NCBI GenBank assembly: GCA_030765045.1
Contig: CM060963.1
Location: forward strand, 113,478,735-113,542,734
Reading direction: 5' to 3'
Length of the DNA: 64,000 nt
Origin: Tenodera sinensis
Lineage: Eukaryota; Arthropoda; Insecta; Mantodea; Mantidae
This document shows, piece after piece, positions 10,398-24,059 of the stretch. Numbering within the stretch: the first letter of the stretch is position 1; each line of letters begins with the position of its first letter. A program made the translations under genes and the position numbers. The notes below the pieces were generated by a model. It saw only the letters and a program-made list of their open reading frames with translations. It did not search any database and was not told the origin of the DNA.

Positions 10398-10549
10398 TAA
10401 TCTGTCTCAAACCAGAGCGAACCTGTTGTAAACATTTCCCTCCACCAATCAGCGGCCTAAGAGCGTTTCGTTGCAGTCTCTCTCTCTTTCTCTCTCATTC
10501 TCCACTCCCATACGTTTACAACAGGATTGTTCTAGTTTGAGACACATTA
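10398..10549. mobile_element. Palindromic MITE
   Basis: Inverted arms of about 35 bp: TGTCTCAAACCAGAGCGAAC with CTGTTGTAAAC on the left, and GTTTACAACAG with GATTGTTCTAGTTTGAGACA on the right. Mismatches are few. The centre is CT-rich. No coding capacity. The superfamily is uncertain. Confidence 0.7.
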
Positions 10550-11836
10550 TGGAGTGGAAACAGAGGAAACGGAAACGGACATGGCTTCACCGGGAAGTGG
10601 CTCTTGACATATTTTAATTATGTTTCTGTTCACTAAAGGTACAGTTCTCCCAAAAGTACTCTAGTGGCGACTGATACTATATCATTTGGTAATTGTAAAA
10701 AGTGTAAAGTTTATAACCATTCTGGAACATAATTTTATCCCACACCATGTTAGGAAGGGACTCCATTTCTTGAGATTTAGCAGTATACCATATTTGTTCA
10801 TTTCTTATTTAATTCATTTAATGTATTTAAATTTACTTCAAATTTAATTTTACACATGTTTCGCACTATTGTCAAACATTTTCACTTAGGCATGTTTTAA
10901 CATATTAAAGGAATTTTAAAACCTACCTTGTTAAGTAATTTATTTTCCTTGTACTTTTCTATTCAGTATCATCCCCTTTACGGCAATTTAAACTTAATTT
11001 AATTTCATGCGATAGAAACTATCTTTAAGCATTCAACATGCATAAAGATGGTAACTTAAACATTTATTATATCCGTAACCTTTTTGTGTTGATAAAAATG
11101 CATTTTGAACTAATCTAACCAGAAACTAATTATGTTAAAAGTATCTAATTTATCATATACCTAATGAATAGAAAAGCCCTAAATTCATTGTATCACATTT
11201 CTAATAAACCAAGAAAACATTTTAAACATATTTACCTTATAGTTGGCATTCCTAAAGTATATCGAAGTGTACCTACCTCCCTATTACTTGTAAAGTTAAC
11301 CTTCTTTTATGAAGTTCAATTAATTTCAAATGTATCGGGTTTATACTCCTTTTACATACATATATTACAACGATATGTTGGTTTATACCAAAACAAACTG
11401 TAAGCATTCTTAGAGCCCCTAAGGAAAATAGAAGGTTCATTTTCAAAATTTGAGTGATGCTTATTCACTAAAACAATATTTTTCAAAAATATTTTGTATA
11501 AAGGGTAAACATGAATTAAGATTTGTTTAATGTGAAACTAAATGCGTGTGTTAGATGAGCATCATTTTCAGGGTAAAATTGTAAACGGTTGGAAATGTGG
11601 CTTTGCAGACATAGCCTGGGTAACCTCCCAGTAAGTTCCTGTGCAGAGTACTATAAGAAATTACATTTTTTAAAATTATTTTCAACTACACTCATCGGGA
11701 CACAAAGCACTTCAAAAGCCTTGGGAAAGCCCTTCAACCAACTTGATCCAAGTTGCAGCTTATGCATTCTGAAATTGATGCTGAGATTGTGCACACTGTG
11801 CAACTTGACAAAAAAGTGGCTCAGTAATTTAAAAAA
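10550..11836. other. No recognisable gene
   Basis: Strongly A+T-rich DNA. Open frames of up to 79-113 codons carry no recognisable motif, and the 113-codon one runs into R1. Confidence 0.55.
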
Positions 11837-12693
11837 TCTGATGTGTTGCACTCACATGACTTTCTCTACTCTTGTACTAACCATTCTTACAAAATATTAT
11901 TCCTATACCTTTTTCGTGTTGTTGAGGTAAAGATTTGTACAAATTATCTTATTGCTTATTTCCTTGTTGGTGCAAGGAGAATATTGGAATACCGTAGGCT
12001 CTGAGCGATACTCAAATATTTTACAGCTTTGAGACCCCGTTCTCTTTGCACGCTTAACATATAAAAAAATTAGCAACGATGTTCCATTTCCCCAAAGTTT
12101 TAAGTTTTCCGAAACTGTAACAAATAGCAAGGAATATCTTCGAAATGCTCCACTCTACAACAAATTTTATTCAGACATAAATTGTGTTTTAGCGAAATCT
12201 TTATAGTAAGATACTGTCTATCTCTTACGGTTTACGAGTTATCAAAGTCATCCAGAGCAAACAGGACTACATAGGCTATAGCTAGAAAACTTCAAAATAT
12301 ACATTTTATTTGTCATACAAATATCTAGACATATGATATTTTAATCAAAATCTTTAGAGCCATTTTCAAGAAAATCAAAATGTTCGAAAAATTTTCCATG
12401 TAAAGGGTAGTTTAGGTTGGAGCTATTTTCTTCAAAATCTTCGTGTCGCATACTTGAAAGACATTAAACTTAAATACCAACTTTGGTTTTTAACCGACTT
12501 TTCGTTTGTGTTATGCAGTCCGCAGACTGACAGACAGACATACTGACACACAGACACGCACACACACACGGACTTTTTTCTAAAAATGCTTTTTTTTGGA
12601 TTCAGGGGGTCTCAAAACGTACATTTCCGGTGAAATCTTGACATCGAATTTTTGGGTGGAATACAATACTTCTACTTACCAGTAGAGAAAGTA
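11837..12693 (+). mobile_element. R1-family repeat, copy b (full length)
   Basis: 857 bp. Starts TCTGATGTGTTGCACTCAC, then GACTTTCTCTACTC, and ends CTTACCAGTAGAGAAAGTA. A CA-rich microsatellite-like centre (GACACACAGACACGCACACA) lies about 150 bp from the 3' end. No open frame. Flanking duplications are not evident. Confidence 0.9.
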
Positions 12694-14214
12694 AAAAGAA
12701 AACTATTGCAAGAAAAACATTTTAGTAAGCATTAAACTGTAGTTTGAAGTCAGTATTCTGAGGTATTTTGTGCTCTTTTTTTAAATAAAAATAGTAAACC
12801 AATAATTGTAAGGCATTTATATGTGGATATTTAATACTGGTTTTAAACGTGGTTTGCGACATGGTTATTCTTCTAGTTTTAGTCAGTAGGCATTACTGGC
12901 AATATTACAATATGCCGCTTTCCCTTCCAGCTACTGGAGCTCCTTTCTGATCTGGCCTGCGTGGTTCATTCATTCTTGCCAAACGTGTACTGCGCGCGCG
13001 CGTGTGTGTGTACGTTCTTTTTAAGAAGTGATCGATACATTTGTTTTGAGAAAGAAAGCGAATGAATTCCTAGTCCGTGCGAAAATAAGGAAACAAAAGC
13101 TGATACTAAAATATTCTTACCAACTAAACAATTAGTGGAAAAGTGGAAATTATTAAATAAGTGGTGCAAAGTGCAATATTCTGGAGAAATTCCATTGTTT
13201 GTGTGTAGTTGGTGCGAAAACACGAAAAAGAACTGTTTGGGTCATCATCAGGTAAGCTGTATTATTAACATTCATAACAAATACAAGGACAGTGTTTTCA
13301 CATAGAAATCCAAATGATGGTCTTAAAACCATTCTTTAAAAGTTCATTTTAAAAATAATAGAATTTCATTGAGTAGATTATTGTTGGCTTCAATTTAGTA
13401 TTAGCATATTACACTTTTAGAATGCTCATTAATGTTACACTTCATAACATTTTCTAGGAGAATTTTGCACAAACTTATATTTTGCATAAATATAAAGTTT
13501 GACTTGTGAATTTTTGGCGACACTTTTATTTTCTAGTTGAAAATTTGCCTTACACTCTCTTGTACTTGCTTTTAGTTATTAGAGAACGAACCTTCATTCA
13601 AAGAAGGAAAAGTTGTGAAGTTTGGATATAGCAGGTGGGAGTTGTCAGTCTGTCACATGATCGCAACACAGAGGTCAAGTGCAGTCGACGTAGAAACGTT
13701 GTAGATACCTACCATTGCTGCATAACTTACATTCAGTGTTGTCACCATTTACAGTAAAATATTCACTCCCAAATTCCTGAGAAGTTCAGCAATACGCAAA
13801 TATTTGGATTTTTGTTCTGCAGGCATTTTACTGTGTGCAACTAGTGAACATATTCGAGAGACACTATGCACTGTAGGCAGTGTGTTTTGTGCTGTAACTG
13901 CACTGGCGCAATGACGTCACGCTCTGTTCTTGTGGCAGGTAACTTGCTACCGCCTCATTTCGCGATAGCCGTATAAAGGTTCGAAGCCCAGTTATCACGA
14001 CCAGTTTTAGAGTTTTTACTCAGGAATTGTATTTAATTAGTAATCCGTTTAAAATGAACTTATCAAAGGAAAATGCATTACCAAAACACTCGACGATGTA
14101 GAACAGCACCAGGAGTGGCTATAAAGCGAAAAAGCAGCATGAAAGGCAAACTACCTTATACATCTTGCATTCAAAACGCTATTGAACAAAATATAGCAGT
14201 CTCCATCAACGACG

Positions 14215-14216
<2 letters not shown>
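12694..14216. other. No recognisable gene
   Basis: Contains a short (CG)n/(GT)n tract at 12990-13013 and a TATAAAGG-like motif at about 13970 in a moderately GC-richer patch (13880-14010). I cannot tie either to a gene. Confidence 0.5.

Positions 14217-14262
<46 letters not shown>
14217..14262. repeat. (GA)n microsatellite
   Basis: About 22 perfect GA units. Confidence 0.95.
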
Positions 14263-14264
<2 letters not shown>

Positions 14265-14294
14265 CAGCAAACTACGGAATTTATTGCTAAAAAC

Positions 14295-15175
14295 CAGGGG
14301 GACTCAACGAGGGAACACACGCTCGCTTCCCCTACAAATGTTATTCCTCCCTCCACTGACCAAGGCAAGGAGAGCCAGACATAATAGTCAAAGGCGTGGA
14401 GTATCGCAATATATATAATTCAATGGGCGGACGAATATTTATTTTTTGTTTTCGAGATAAAGACGATAAAGTTAGTGCTTGATTTGTATGACTGGTAGTT
14501 GCAGATTTATACAATTTCCCTTGCTTACGTTCCCTGTTCACGATAACCGTTATTCTCCTAGAAAATACAACGAACTTTTGAAACAATTGTACGATACAAT
14601 TTGATGATCTTAAACATTTGTAACCAAAATCCAATTAGTTTGCACTTTTGAAGTTTCCATGTAGTGAGGCTTCACACGAACTACAAAATATGGAACTACT
14701 TGCCTTGCAGAACTCCACGACTGTAAGCTTTTCTGAGAAAGGAGGGTGGGAATTATTTAGGTCTGTGTCCTGCTGGGAGTACCCAAGATTACGTTTACAT
14801 CTAGTTTAATGGCAGTCTTTGGTTCAACTTATAACTGTGAACAAACATTCTCAAAAATGAGCTATATTATAAGTATCGCAGCAAGATAAGTGAAAATCCC
14901 TTGCTTTTCTTCTGAGACTGTGCACTTTATCTTTTACAACAAATATTGAAGACTTTCTGAAATGTAAATCGTGCCAGAAAGTATCCTCAGAAATAACGAA
15001 TGTTAATCAGGAGTAGAATATGGATGTGTGCGTCTTTGATTTTCTGTACATAGGAATGACGGCGTAGTGTCGCCAATGGAACTCAATAACCATGGATAAA
15101 TGCGTCATTCTGTCCCAGCGGGTGGAAGAAGGTGATTTCACCCTCCCCTAACTTGCCTGCGGTTGAGCACCCCTA
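14295..15175 (+). mobile_element. Internally deleted hAT element, family 1, copy 1
   Basis: Homologous end to end with the minus-strand copy at 24767-25921. The 5' end is worn (CAGGGGGACTCAAC versus CAGGGTTGCTCAACC) and the 3' end reads GGTTGAGCACCCC. It retains decayed BED-finger, mid and hAT-dimerisation coding segments (for example SEKGGWELFR, WEYPRLRLH, CEQTFSK). Both copies share the same internal deletion junction, so they derive from a deleted master copy. The transposase of this lineage resembles GTF2IRD2-like hAT proteins. Confidence 0.8.
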
Positions 15176-15720
15176 AGTTAAACTGTTCAATTCAAAAGGG
15201 CAAAAAATGAGTACAAATACAGCTCAACACTGGTGCCGAAGACTCTGGGGAGAAGGAAAATAGAGATTGAGAGATATAATTCGCTTAACTAACCTGAAGG
15301 TAACGGGTCGTATAAAACATGCGAGATTACCCTCAAATTGAACACAGTTATGAGCTTTTTAGGCTTGAGTAGTTCTTAATGATTGATCATGATCGTTAAA
15401 TGTCGAAAGACGCCCGCATAACAGTACAACATAAAAACTGGCGTTCACGGTCATATAACTGACGTTTAAAATAACTTTGAAGAACAAATTTCCTGTTTAC
15501 AGAGCAGGCATTTTGACTGGTGTCATAAACCGAAGAACCTTGATAATGTTGACGACAGAATGACTTGGCAGTCTTCCATACGTTTACATTGCTGGGTTTC
15601 AGCATGACCGTGGTAAGAGGTCATATACTCGTCGGAGCAAAAGCCCTAGAAATGCCGCTAAATTGTGAGATTTCGACAGCAATGACAAGGGCGTAATGGT
15701 AGCAGTCGAGTCTGTCTGTG
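15176..15720. other. No recognisable gene
   Basis: Spacer with no motif that I can assign. Confidence 0.5.
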
Positions 15721-15724
15721 ATTC

Positions 15725-16345
15725 GGTGTCAATGGAAGGTTAGTATTTGTTTTCCCCAGCCAATCCCTTTATGTCTTCAGTCAATGACAGCTAGCGGAAG
15801 GCACTTAGCACCTCGACCGAAAGACGATCTTTTGTGCCTATGCACCTGACGGGGCAACTCCCCGGGAGGATGAATGAGACGAATGGATCCGAAGGGCGTC
15901 CGGAAGTTTCCCACGACAGAGCAGGTGGTGGGGTCTCTAAATTTTTCCAGTTAGAAGCACCCCGGCGGAGGCTGGCTTAGCTCCTACCCCCATTGGGCTT
16001 GTACCATCCCATGTGGGGCCCGAAAACCACTGGCTTACCTTACAATCCGGGGCATGAGACTTCCAGAGCGCATTTGTTTCCCCTGCCGTGCTGCTGCCGC
16101 GACGCTCGCCGACACTTCGAACCCTGAAAGAAACCTAATGGGATGAAGGATGAAATGAAATGATCTATGCAACGAAATGGAGGAACAGGACGTTCGGGGG
16201 ATGTGGAGGTCTTTCCCAGCATGCGCCTCGCGACACTGGGAAACCTCCGAGTAAAAAAACATGTGCCAGGAAGGTCGGCCACGGAGGTCGGCCCCGCGAC
16301 CTCCTGAATGCGGGCCACAAACGTTACCGCCTGAGCCATCCCGCT
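15725..16345 (-). mobile_element. tRNA-headed SINE, family B
   Basis: Minus strand: GAGCGGGATGGCTCAGGCGG, then GGAGGTCGCGGGGCCGACC and GTGGCCGACCTTCCTGGCAC, followed by a T-run region and ATTTCATTTCATCCTTCATC. The same order is found on the plus strand at 38140-38610. The body continues GC-rich to about 15725. The 3' limit is uncertain. Confidence 0.6.
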
Positions 16346-18776
16346 CGGTATTATGTCTTGATCTCCGCCGATGTAAAGACACTGTCAGTATCTAAACGCT
16401 ATCAGGAATGAGTTATTTGATATATCCAGTCCTTTATCTAGCAAGTGGAATGTTTATTCTACATAGCTAGGGAAGCAGTTCTACGGCAGAATCGCCACAC
16501 TGGACTTCATTTTGCACATTGATGGCTCAGGTATAATACCCGCATAAGCAAAGAAAATTGACTGCTAACAGTACTAGGGAAAGATTTTTCTCTGTAAATA
16601 TAATGGGTAATTTTAGCCTCTAAGGTTTGATAGGGTGAGAACTGGAGTTTTTCGTGGCCTGCACTGTTTTTATTGCTTCCATTTCCTTCTTGAAATGGCA
16701 GTAGTAACACTGCAACCATTCTATAACTCCAGCAGTACACGTCTTCGTGTGATTTGGTATAATTGTTAAAATTTCTAATTTAGAAGTTAGATCGTTTATT
16801 GCTGATATTTTCCCGAAATCAATTTGAAATTCTATTAATCGATGCAGTTTGACTAGTAGAAGATACTGAATGAAACCACGCGATTTTGTTAAAAAGGAAA
16901 CTGCGAACTGAGGTAAATAATATGAACTCTTAAATAATTTCACATAGGTGAAATAAGCAGTGGGAATACTTTATTACACAAACACACCCCTTACCATTTC
17001 CGTCTGAATCTAATTACTAACCCGGAGGGTAGATTTCGAATATAGATTGCGTTGAGTTGTTTGGATGAGGTTTTATTCCGAGGCATTCTCTTATACCCTG
17101 AAGACAAATGTCTGATAACAGTTCGATCGGCTCCGGAGCTTTTTTCAGCATAATTTCAATTATTTCATTCGTTTTTGTAACTCTTGAATTATTGAAATGG
17201 ACGTAAAACACCTTCAACAAGCAAAAAATTAAATACCTTTTGTGTTTCCGTAGCTAAATCTACTGATAGTCGCTAATAACCCAATCCTCACTAATTTAAA
17301 TGTTTTACTCCTGTGTGATTTCCAGTGGCCATTAAGGTAGTGTATCGATGAAATTTGGCAAAAACCGCCGAGATTTTTTATCGTTTGCTTTTTACATTTT
17401 ATCGTCCTTATATTTTGCACTTTAACTGTACATTTTCGTTTTCTCAATATCGTCTATTTTTAAAGCTCCAGAGGGGCATTTAGATGTCCCGGTGTGATTG
17501 AGCATTCCTTGCTAAACTCACTTTCAAGTGGAATTTTCGTTTTCAGTGACTGATTTTAGTCTCTAGAAGGGAATTTTGCCTCAGAGAGGTTGTGACTTGG
17601 CTGTGCTGAAATGAATTGGATATATCGAGCTAAAATGCTGCGACTCTGACACGTGTTTCGCTTGTAAACAGAGAAGTGCAGTCAGTGTTATGTAATTCTA
17701 TAATCTTGCCAGTTTTTTCAGTGTTGATGTTATATATTAGACATTATTTAGATATTTAATGGGTTTAAAGTTATTCGTTAGTTTATAGTAAAGTAGCAAT
17801 AATCCGATATTTTATGAGTTTGGTATACCAATTAGCGAAAGTGCATAGTATAGAGCTTAGCTAAGAACGATACATTTCTAAATTTTGTGAACAACGGGAA
17901 AGTCTTAATTTCAAGAAACGACCAAACAAACTTAAACTTTTCAAAAATTGCTACCGAGGCCAACAAGAAAGCAGTAGAGTGTCTCGCATATGGTGCTGGG
18001 GAAATTTTAATTTGACTGGATTTAGGTAAAGTATAAAAATATACTGTTAATCTTTAAAATCTATTTTTCTCAATTTTTTCAGTATTTGTCACTATTAAAA
18101 ATGCTCCTTGCACCCTAGTTTATAACTTATTAGCTTAAAAGTTTCAAGAGAGCTTTCGAAATTAAGATATTAAAATTTAGCATGTACTAGTTAAAAATAT
18201 TAAATAATTGAACTGAAATTAAATATTTTTCGTAATTCATCCTGAAAAATTAAAAATATCAGTAAATTGTACACAAACATTTTTTTCTCTTAATTAAATC
18301 TAAACATGGCTGTATGACAATTTCTTCATATCTGTATACTGAGATAGAATTAAAAATTAGAAGAGATACAGCAAACTGTGGGGCCCAAGGGTCATTTAAT
18401 ATTAGTATATCAAAAGGGTTTTATTATTAACAAATATATTAATAATTTAAAAACGATTTGACATAGCACATTGAACTTTTGTGTATACTATACATTTTAT
18501 GTTCTGAGTGTGTGAAAAAAATATTCAAAGCAATCTGAAGGAAACGATTTTTTTTAAATGTTCGTACATATATTGCTTTAAAGAAAGCACATACACGAAC
18601 ACAAGAGAGGTTTATGCCAATTTAAAGAAAACTGTACTTCTGAGCCTCCTCTGAATTAAACGAGTTAGTTAAATGTGGGAGCTGTTACGTCATAATTTCA
18701 ATGACTACATCCTTGGCCTTTGCCTACTCTGTCAAAACAGCATTTCAGAGGGAATGTATTTTAAAGAGTGCTAAAG
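16346..18776. other. No recognisable gene
   Basis: 2.4 kb of A+T-rich DNA. The longest open frames (about 107 codons) have no family resemblance and low-complexity composition. Confidence 0.55.
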
Positions 18777-19607
18777 CAGGGTTGCCAGGTCTACTGATAT
18801 TTCAGGAGATCTGCTGTTTTTCAAATCTACTGATGTACTACTAAAAACTGAACGCACTTCAAAATCTCCTGCTTTTTATGTATTTTCCATTTTTAGACAC
18901 TTAAAAGCATACCATTCGCTCTTCCGAAAAAGATTTTCAGGCAAGGAATTTCCCTCGTGTATAAAAACAAAAGATTAATATAATCACCTGTATACATACA
19001 TAAACAGTAGGTATACCACATCAGTTGTTTCTGCATTGCGAACTATCCTTGACTGCTACATTAAGTCTAAACGTTTGAATTCCACTGAAATAAAGTTGGA
19101 TACAGGGATTTAAAGATATTTCTTCCTGTGGAAAACATGTACTTTGGTGCCAAAGTTCAAATATCCCTGACAAAATCATTCCTGTCCGAGAAATATATAC
19201 ACGTTTTCAAATTACGCTGTGCTGATTTTTACGCTGAGTCAGTTCGCGACATACTAAATAGGTTTTCATTAAGTGATCCTCTTCTTACAATGTTGGAAGT
19301 GATAGAACCAGCTAAAATCCAAACAGTTCAGTCAATTGCACCACTTGCTTCTGGGTTTCCTAATTTGGTGAAAGCAGAAGAAATCCAACAAATAGATACA
19401 GAATGCAATACTGACATTACATGTGCAGTATCTCTAGAGTGAATATTCTTATTATCATTATTATTTATATTATCATCATAATTATTATTATAAATGTCAT
19501 AAATATGTATACACTAAGCAAAATTGACGGTTAAAAAATCTACTGCTTTCTCCTGCATTTTCCAAATCAAATCTTCTGCTTTTACTTCGGCAGACATGGC
19601 AACACTG
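18777..19607 (+). mobile_element. Small hAT element, family 2, with perfect 8-bp TSD
   Basis: Terminal inverted repeats CAGGGTTGCCAGGTCTAC (left) and the reverse complement of CAGTGTTGCCATGTCTGC (right) are flanked by the perfect 8-bp duplication TGCTAAAG (18769-18776 and 19608-19615). The 831-bp length and partial transposase show an internally deleted, non-autonomous copy. Confidence 0.92.
19128..19442 (+). pseudogene. hAT transposase fragment
   Basis: 104-codon open frame. The stretch FKLRCADFYAESVRDILNRF, then SDPLLTMLEVIEPAK and SIAPLASGFPNLVKAEEIQQ, resembles the mid-to-late region of insect hAT proteins, where IIPLA-RFPNLV-EEEL-LD precedes the C-terminal dimerisation domain. The catalytic and dimerisation parts are deleted. 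It lies wholly within the 18777-19607 element. No host function is implied. Confidence 0.7.
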
Positions 19608-20818
<1,211 letters not shown>

Positions 20819-20919
20819 GAATAATATATGCTTTTTGTGCATTAGGATTTTATCTCCTACGTTTACTAGTTATATAAGCCATCCAGAATGAAGGACTTTC
20901 GAGGACGTTCCCAGAACAT

Positions 20920-21181
20920 TCCATATATATTTCATTTGTCATTAAAATATCTTAAACATATGGTATTTTTAACCAAAAAAATTGTTAGTCATTTTTGAGG
21001 AAATTAAAATTTTGCAAAAATGTATTATGTATTCTGGGGTGGGAGATTTTCTCGAAAATCCTCGTGCCGCATCCTTTGGATCCAGATATCTCAAAACATG
21101 CATTCCGGTGAACTTTTGATATGAAAATTGTGGGTGGAATGTAGTACATCCCCTACTTACTTTACGAAGTAGGGAAAGCAA
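20920..21181 (+). repeat. R1-family repeat, copy c (3' part, divergent)
   Basis: Matches the last quarter of R1 (AAACATATGGTATTTTTAAC, TCGTGCCGCATCC, GGGTGGAATGTAGTACATCC) with many substitutions. Confidence 0.75.
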
Positions 21182-21589
21182 ACAGGCAACTTGTCAGGTA
21201 AATACGTCCTGCGATAAGCATTGTTTGATTTTAGACACAATCATGCAGCGTCCCAATTGAGTATGCAGCCCCAGAGCAAACAAGTTTAAGTTATGTTCCA
21301 TTTTATAATTGGACTGATATTACAACTGAGGTGTTCACAGCAATAAAACGGAACCATTTACTCCGCGTGTAAAAGACATTCTGAGGTCTCTGATTGGCTG
21401 AGTTAGACATGAATCGATTCCTTTTGGATCACATGTTTCATTATCTGGAGTATGATTGCCACCCCGCTTCCATCCGTAGGAATTGATTCATCTCTAACTT
21501 TGCTAATCAGGGAGGTAATATTTTACCCCTATAGGAGCTGTTTCCACTTTACATCTGTGAACACCTAGTTGCGATGTCAGATGAAATGG
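21182..21589. other. No recognisable gene
   Basis: Short spacer between two R1 pieces of opposite orientation. No motif seen. Confidence 0.5.
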
Positions 21590-22016
21590 CAAATGAAATG
21601 TATATTTTGAATTTTCTGGCTCTAGCCCACGTGGTCCTGTTTACTCTTGATGACTTTTGCATAACTGGTAAACCGTAAGAGATGGACCAAATCTTACTAT
21701 ACAAAAAACGCAGATCTCCTTAAACATACAATTTCAAAATGCACTTTTTGTGGAGTGAACTATTTTCACTTTTTTATCTCTTTGCCTTGTAAAGAGAATG
21801 AAATTTCAAAATCTTCATATAGCGACTAGCTTTAAAGGATTTGACTGTCGTTTAACGCCTACTATATTCCCAAGTTCCCCTTGCACCTAGAGCAAAATTA
21901 CCAATATGATAATTTCTCCAAATATTTATCTCACTAATATGAACATAGAGGAATAAGAGTTTGTAAGATTAGTTAGTACAAGAGTAGAGAAAGTCATATG
22001 AGTGCAACACATCAGA
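21590..22016 (-). repeat. R1-family repeat, copy d (5' half)
   Basis: Minus-strand R1 from TCTGATGTGTTGCACTCAT through the CCAGAAAATTCAAAATATAC region. The 3' half is missing. Confidence 0.85.
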
Positions 22017-22559
22017 TTTTTCTTCATGGGTTATGATTGTAGGAATATTAGAGTATACGTATATAATTAATACCCTACATTGATGAAACATATTGTTTAT
22101 CATAAGTTTATAGTTTTTCTCAAAAACTAAAACACCAATAAAATATGTACGTCTTATATTCTATGTAAATATTCATTAGGGTCAAAATAGCTAGTTATAT
22201 CAGCATTCTCTAACTTTTTCATTGTATGTACCACTTTTGTTTACCGTTAAAACAATTAAATAGACAAATTAATAAATTGAACACTAGGCAATCAAAACTT
22301 GTACACATGCTAATTATGCGCTATACATTTCAAAAACATATCATAAATGTGGAATTTAAAACCTGCCACCTATATGTAACCGTAAGTGTATTAAAAACCC
22401 TTATTAATGGTCGCCCTACCCAACAACGTAGCCAAGGACCATGCCACCTGCAGAAGTGATTCGATGGCATCCAGAGGCTGCCCCGAGGGAGGGTGCTGGC
22501 GGTATGTCGGGATCGTCTGGCCAACTATGGTGGTGCTGATCGAGACGACCAGCGCTGAA
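22017..22559. other. No recognisable gene
   Basis: GC content rises after about 22400. No coding signature found. Confidence 0.5.
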
Positions 22560-22720
22560 GACGGACCAGTGTGGCGCAAAACGAAGAACTGTCGGGACTA
22601 AGCTACTTCACACCACATACCAGGCTGCCGAGCAAACAAAGGCGCCCAAGGTCAGGCAGCTTCGCGCGACTGTTAGTGTACCTATACGTGAATAACAACA
22701 ATCGAGCGGCACAACAAACA
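22560..22720 (+). repeat. LTR fragment (same family as 3063-3690)
   Basis: GTCGGGACTAAGCTACTTCA, CACCACATACCAGGCTGCC and CGTGAATAACAACAATCGA match the first third of LTR copy 1. The match stops before the heat-shock-like region. Confidence 0.65.
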
Positions 22721-22869
22721 GGGAGTACACTTTAGATTTGTTGCGGCTACCCTTCAAGAAGAAGGGACAGGTTGAAGGAGTCACAGAGATGGAGCAAAGT
22801 CACTAACAGTTCCTGGCTCGAAGACCCGTCCACTACTGGAATGCCCAGAGAGAAAACTGAGCGGGCCTA

Positions 22870-23796
22870 CAAGGTGTGGCAATTAAATAACGAGACTGCA
22901 CATCTCCTATCTCTCAACCGCATGGTGGGAGGTTGGTATTGGAATGCAGTTGACCTTGAACTTTCAAGAACAATCACCATTCGTTTCGCCTTTCTGTCTG
23001 CTTTAGTTTACCTTTGAGCCTTGGTTGTAGAGGGCGTTGTTTTGTGGTGGTGCCGCAAGCATGGTGAACTTAAACATCGAGCAGCGCATTAACCTCAAAT
23101 TCCTTATGCAATTAAAGAGTCGCCAAAGGAATGTTTTCTTAATGTTAATGTAGATGTTTGGTGATAATGATGTGCCACTTGCGCGAATGTTTGAATGGCG
23201 CAAACTGTTTTCGGAAGATCGGGAAGAGATTGAAGATGAAGAATGTGCCAAGTCAAAACTGAAGGAAATGCTGATTGTTTCTTTCGATATCAAGACTTTA
23301 TCATGACTGAATAAGTATCTGAGGGACAAATTGTTAATCAGAAATACTAAAGAAGTCCTAATCAAGCTGAGGGAAAGACTAAGGAAGAAAAGACCGGATT
23401 TGTGGAAGACAGATGCATGGATTCTGCATCAGGACAACGCGCCAGCCCACAATCTGTGAAACAGTTTTTAGCAAACAAGTGCATTCCTGTGCTCAAACAT
23501 CACCCATATTCACCATATCTAGCTCCCTGTGACTTTCACCTGTTGCAAAAAGTGAAAAGTGCATTGAAGGGAACACATTTTCTGAGTGTTGAAGAGGTAA
23601 AAGCAAAAAAGGCATAGTTATTGAAGAGGGTGACAATGGATGACCTACAGCTATGCTTTGAACAATGGAAGACATGTATGCAGCTGTGTATAGATAGGGG
23701 AGGGGAGTATGTTGAAGGGGGTAAACGTTAGTTGTAACTTTGCTTGCAAAAATCACATTCCTGATGCCAGTCTCGTTATTTAATGGCCACACTTCG
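22870..23796 (+). mobile_element. Internally deleted mariner element
   Basis: Inverted ends CAAGGTGTGGCAATTAAATA (left) and the complement of TATTTAATGGCCACACTTCG (right), differing at few sites and flanked by TA dinucleotides (22868-22869 and 23797-23798). At 927 bp it is about 350 bp shorter than a typical mariner of around 1.3 kb; the central transposase part is missing. Confidence 0.9.
23061..23632 (+). pseudogene. mariner transposase, deleted and frameshifted
   Basis: Starts MVNLNIEQRINLKFL at 23061, the usual N-terminus of this mariner lineage. The first helix-turn-helix continues (ARMFEWRKLFSEDREEIEDEE), interrupted by an in-frame stop. The sequence then jumps to KEMLIVSFDIK, so the second HTH and first catalytic Asp (GDESW region) are deleted. 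The HQDNAPAH block (second catalytic Asp) and HHPYSPYLAPCDFHL (third Asp region, DxxPxD type altered to YxxPxD) remain, separated by stops and a frameshift. C-terminal residues FLSVEEVKAKKA follow. Non-functional. Confidence 0.88.
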
Positions 23797-24059
23797 TATG
23801 GTGTCTACGGGGATTAGGGTTTCCTTTGAACAAGCATACACATCTGTTTGTCAGCCCCTACGTCACACGAGAAAGAAACAATGAAAAGAAAGTAGTGGAA
23901 TGGACATGGTAGTAGATGAGAAACCACTCCGCATTTTTCGATTAGGAAAACCCACGAAAACCACAAGTATGAGCCTCACACGTTACCTCGGTTGCCTTGG
24001 TAAGTTGAGGAAAAAGGTATTCTGTCCAAAAATTCTATACTGAAATGTCATGGAAATTC

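Noticed and set aside
11589..11930. 113-codon open frame as a candidate gene
   Set aside because: Its 3' part reads through the R1 repeat and the 5' part has no motif, so it is most likely chance.
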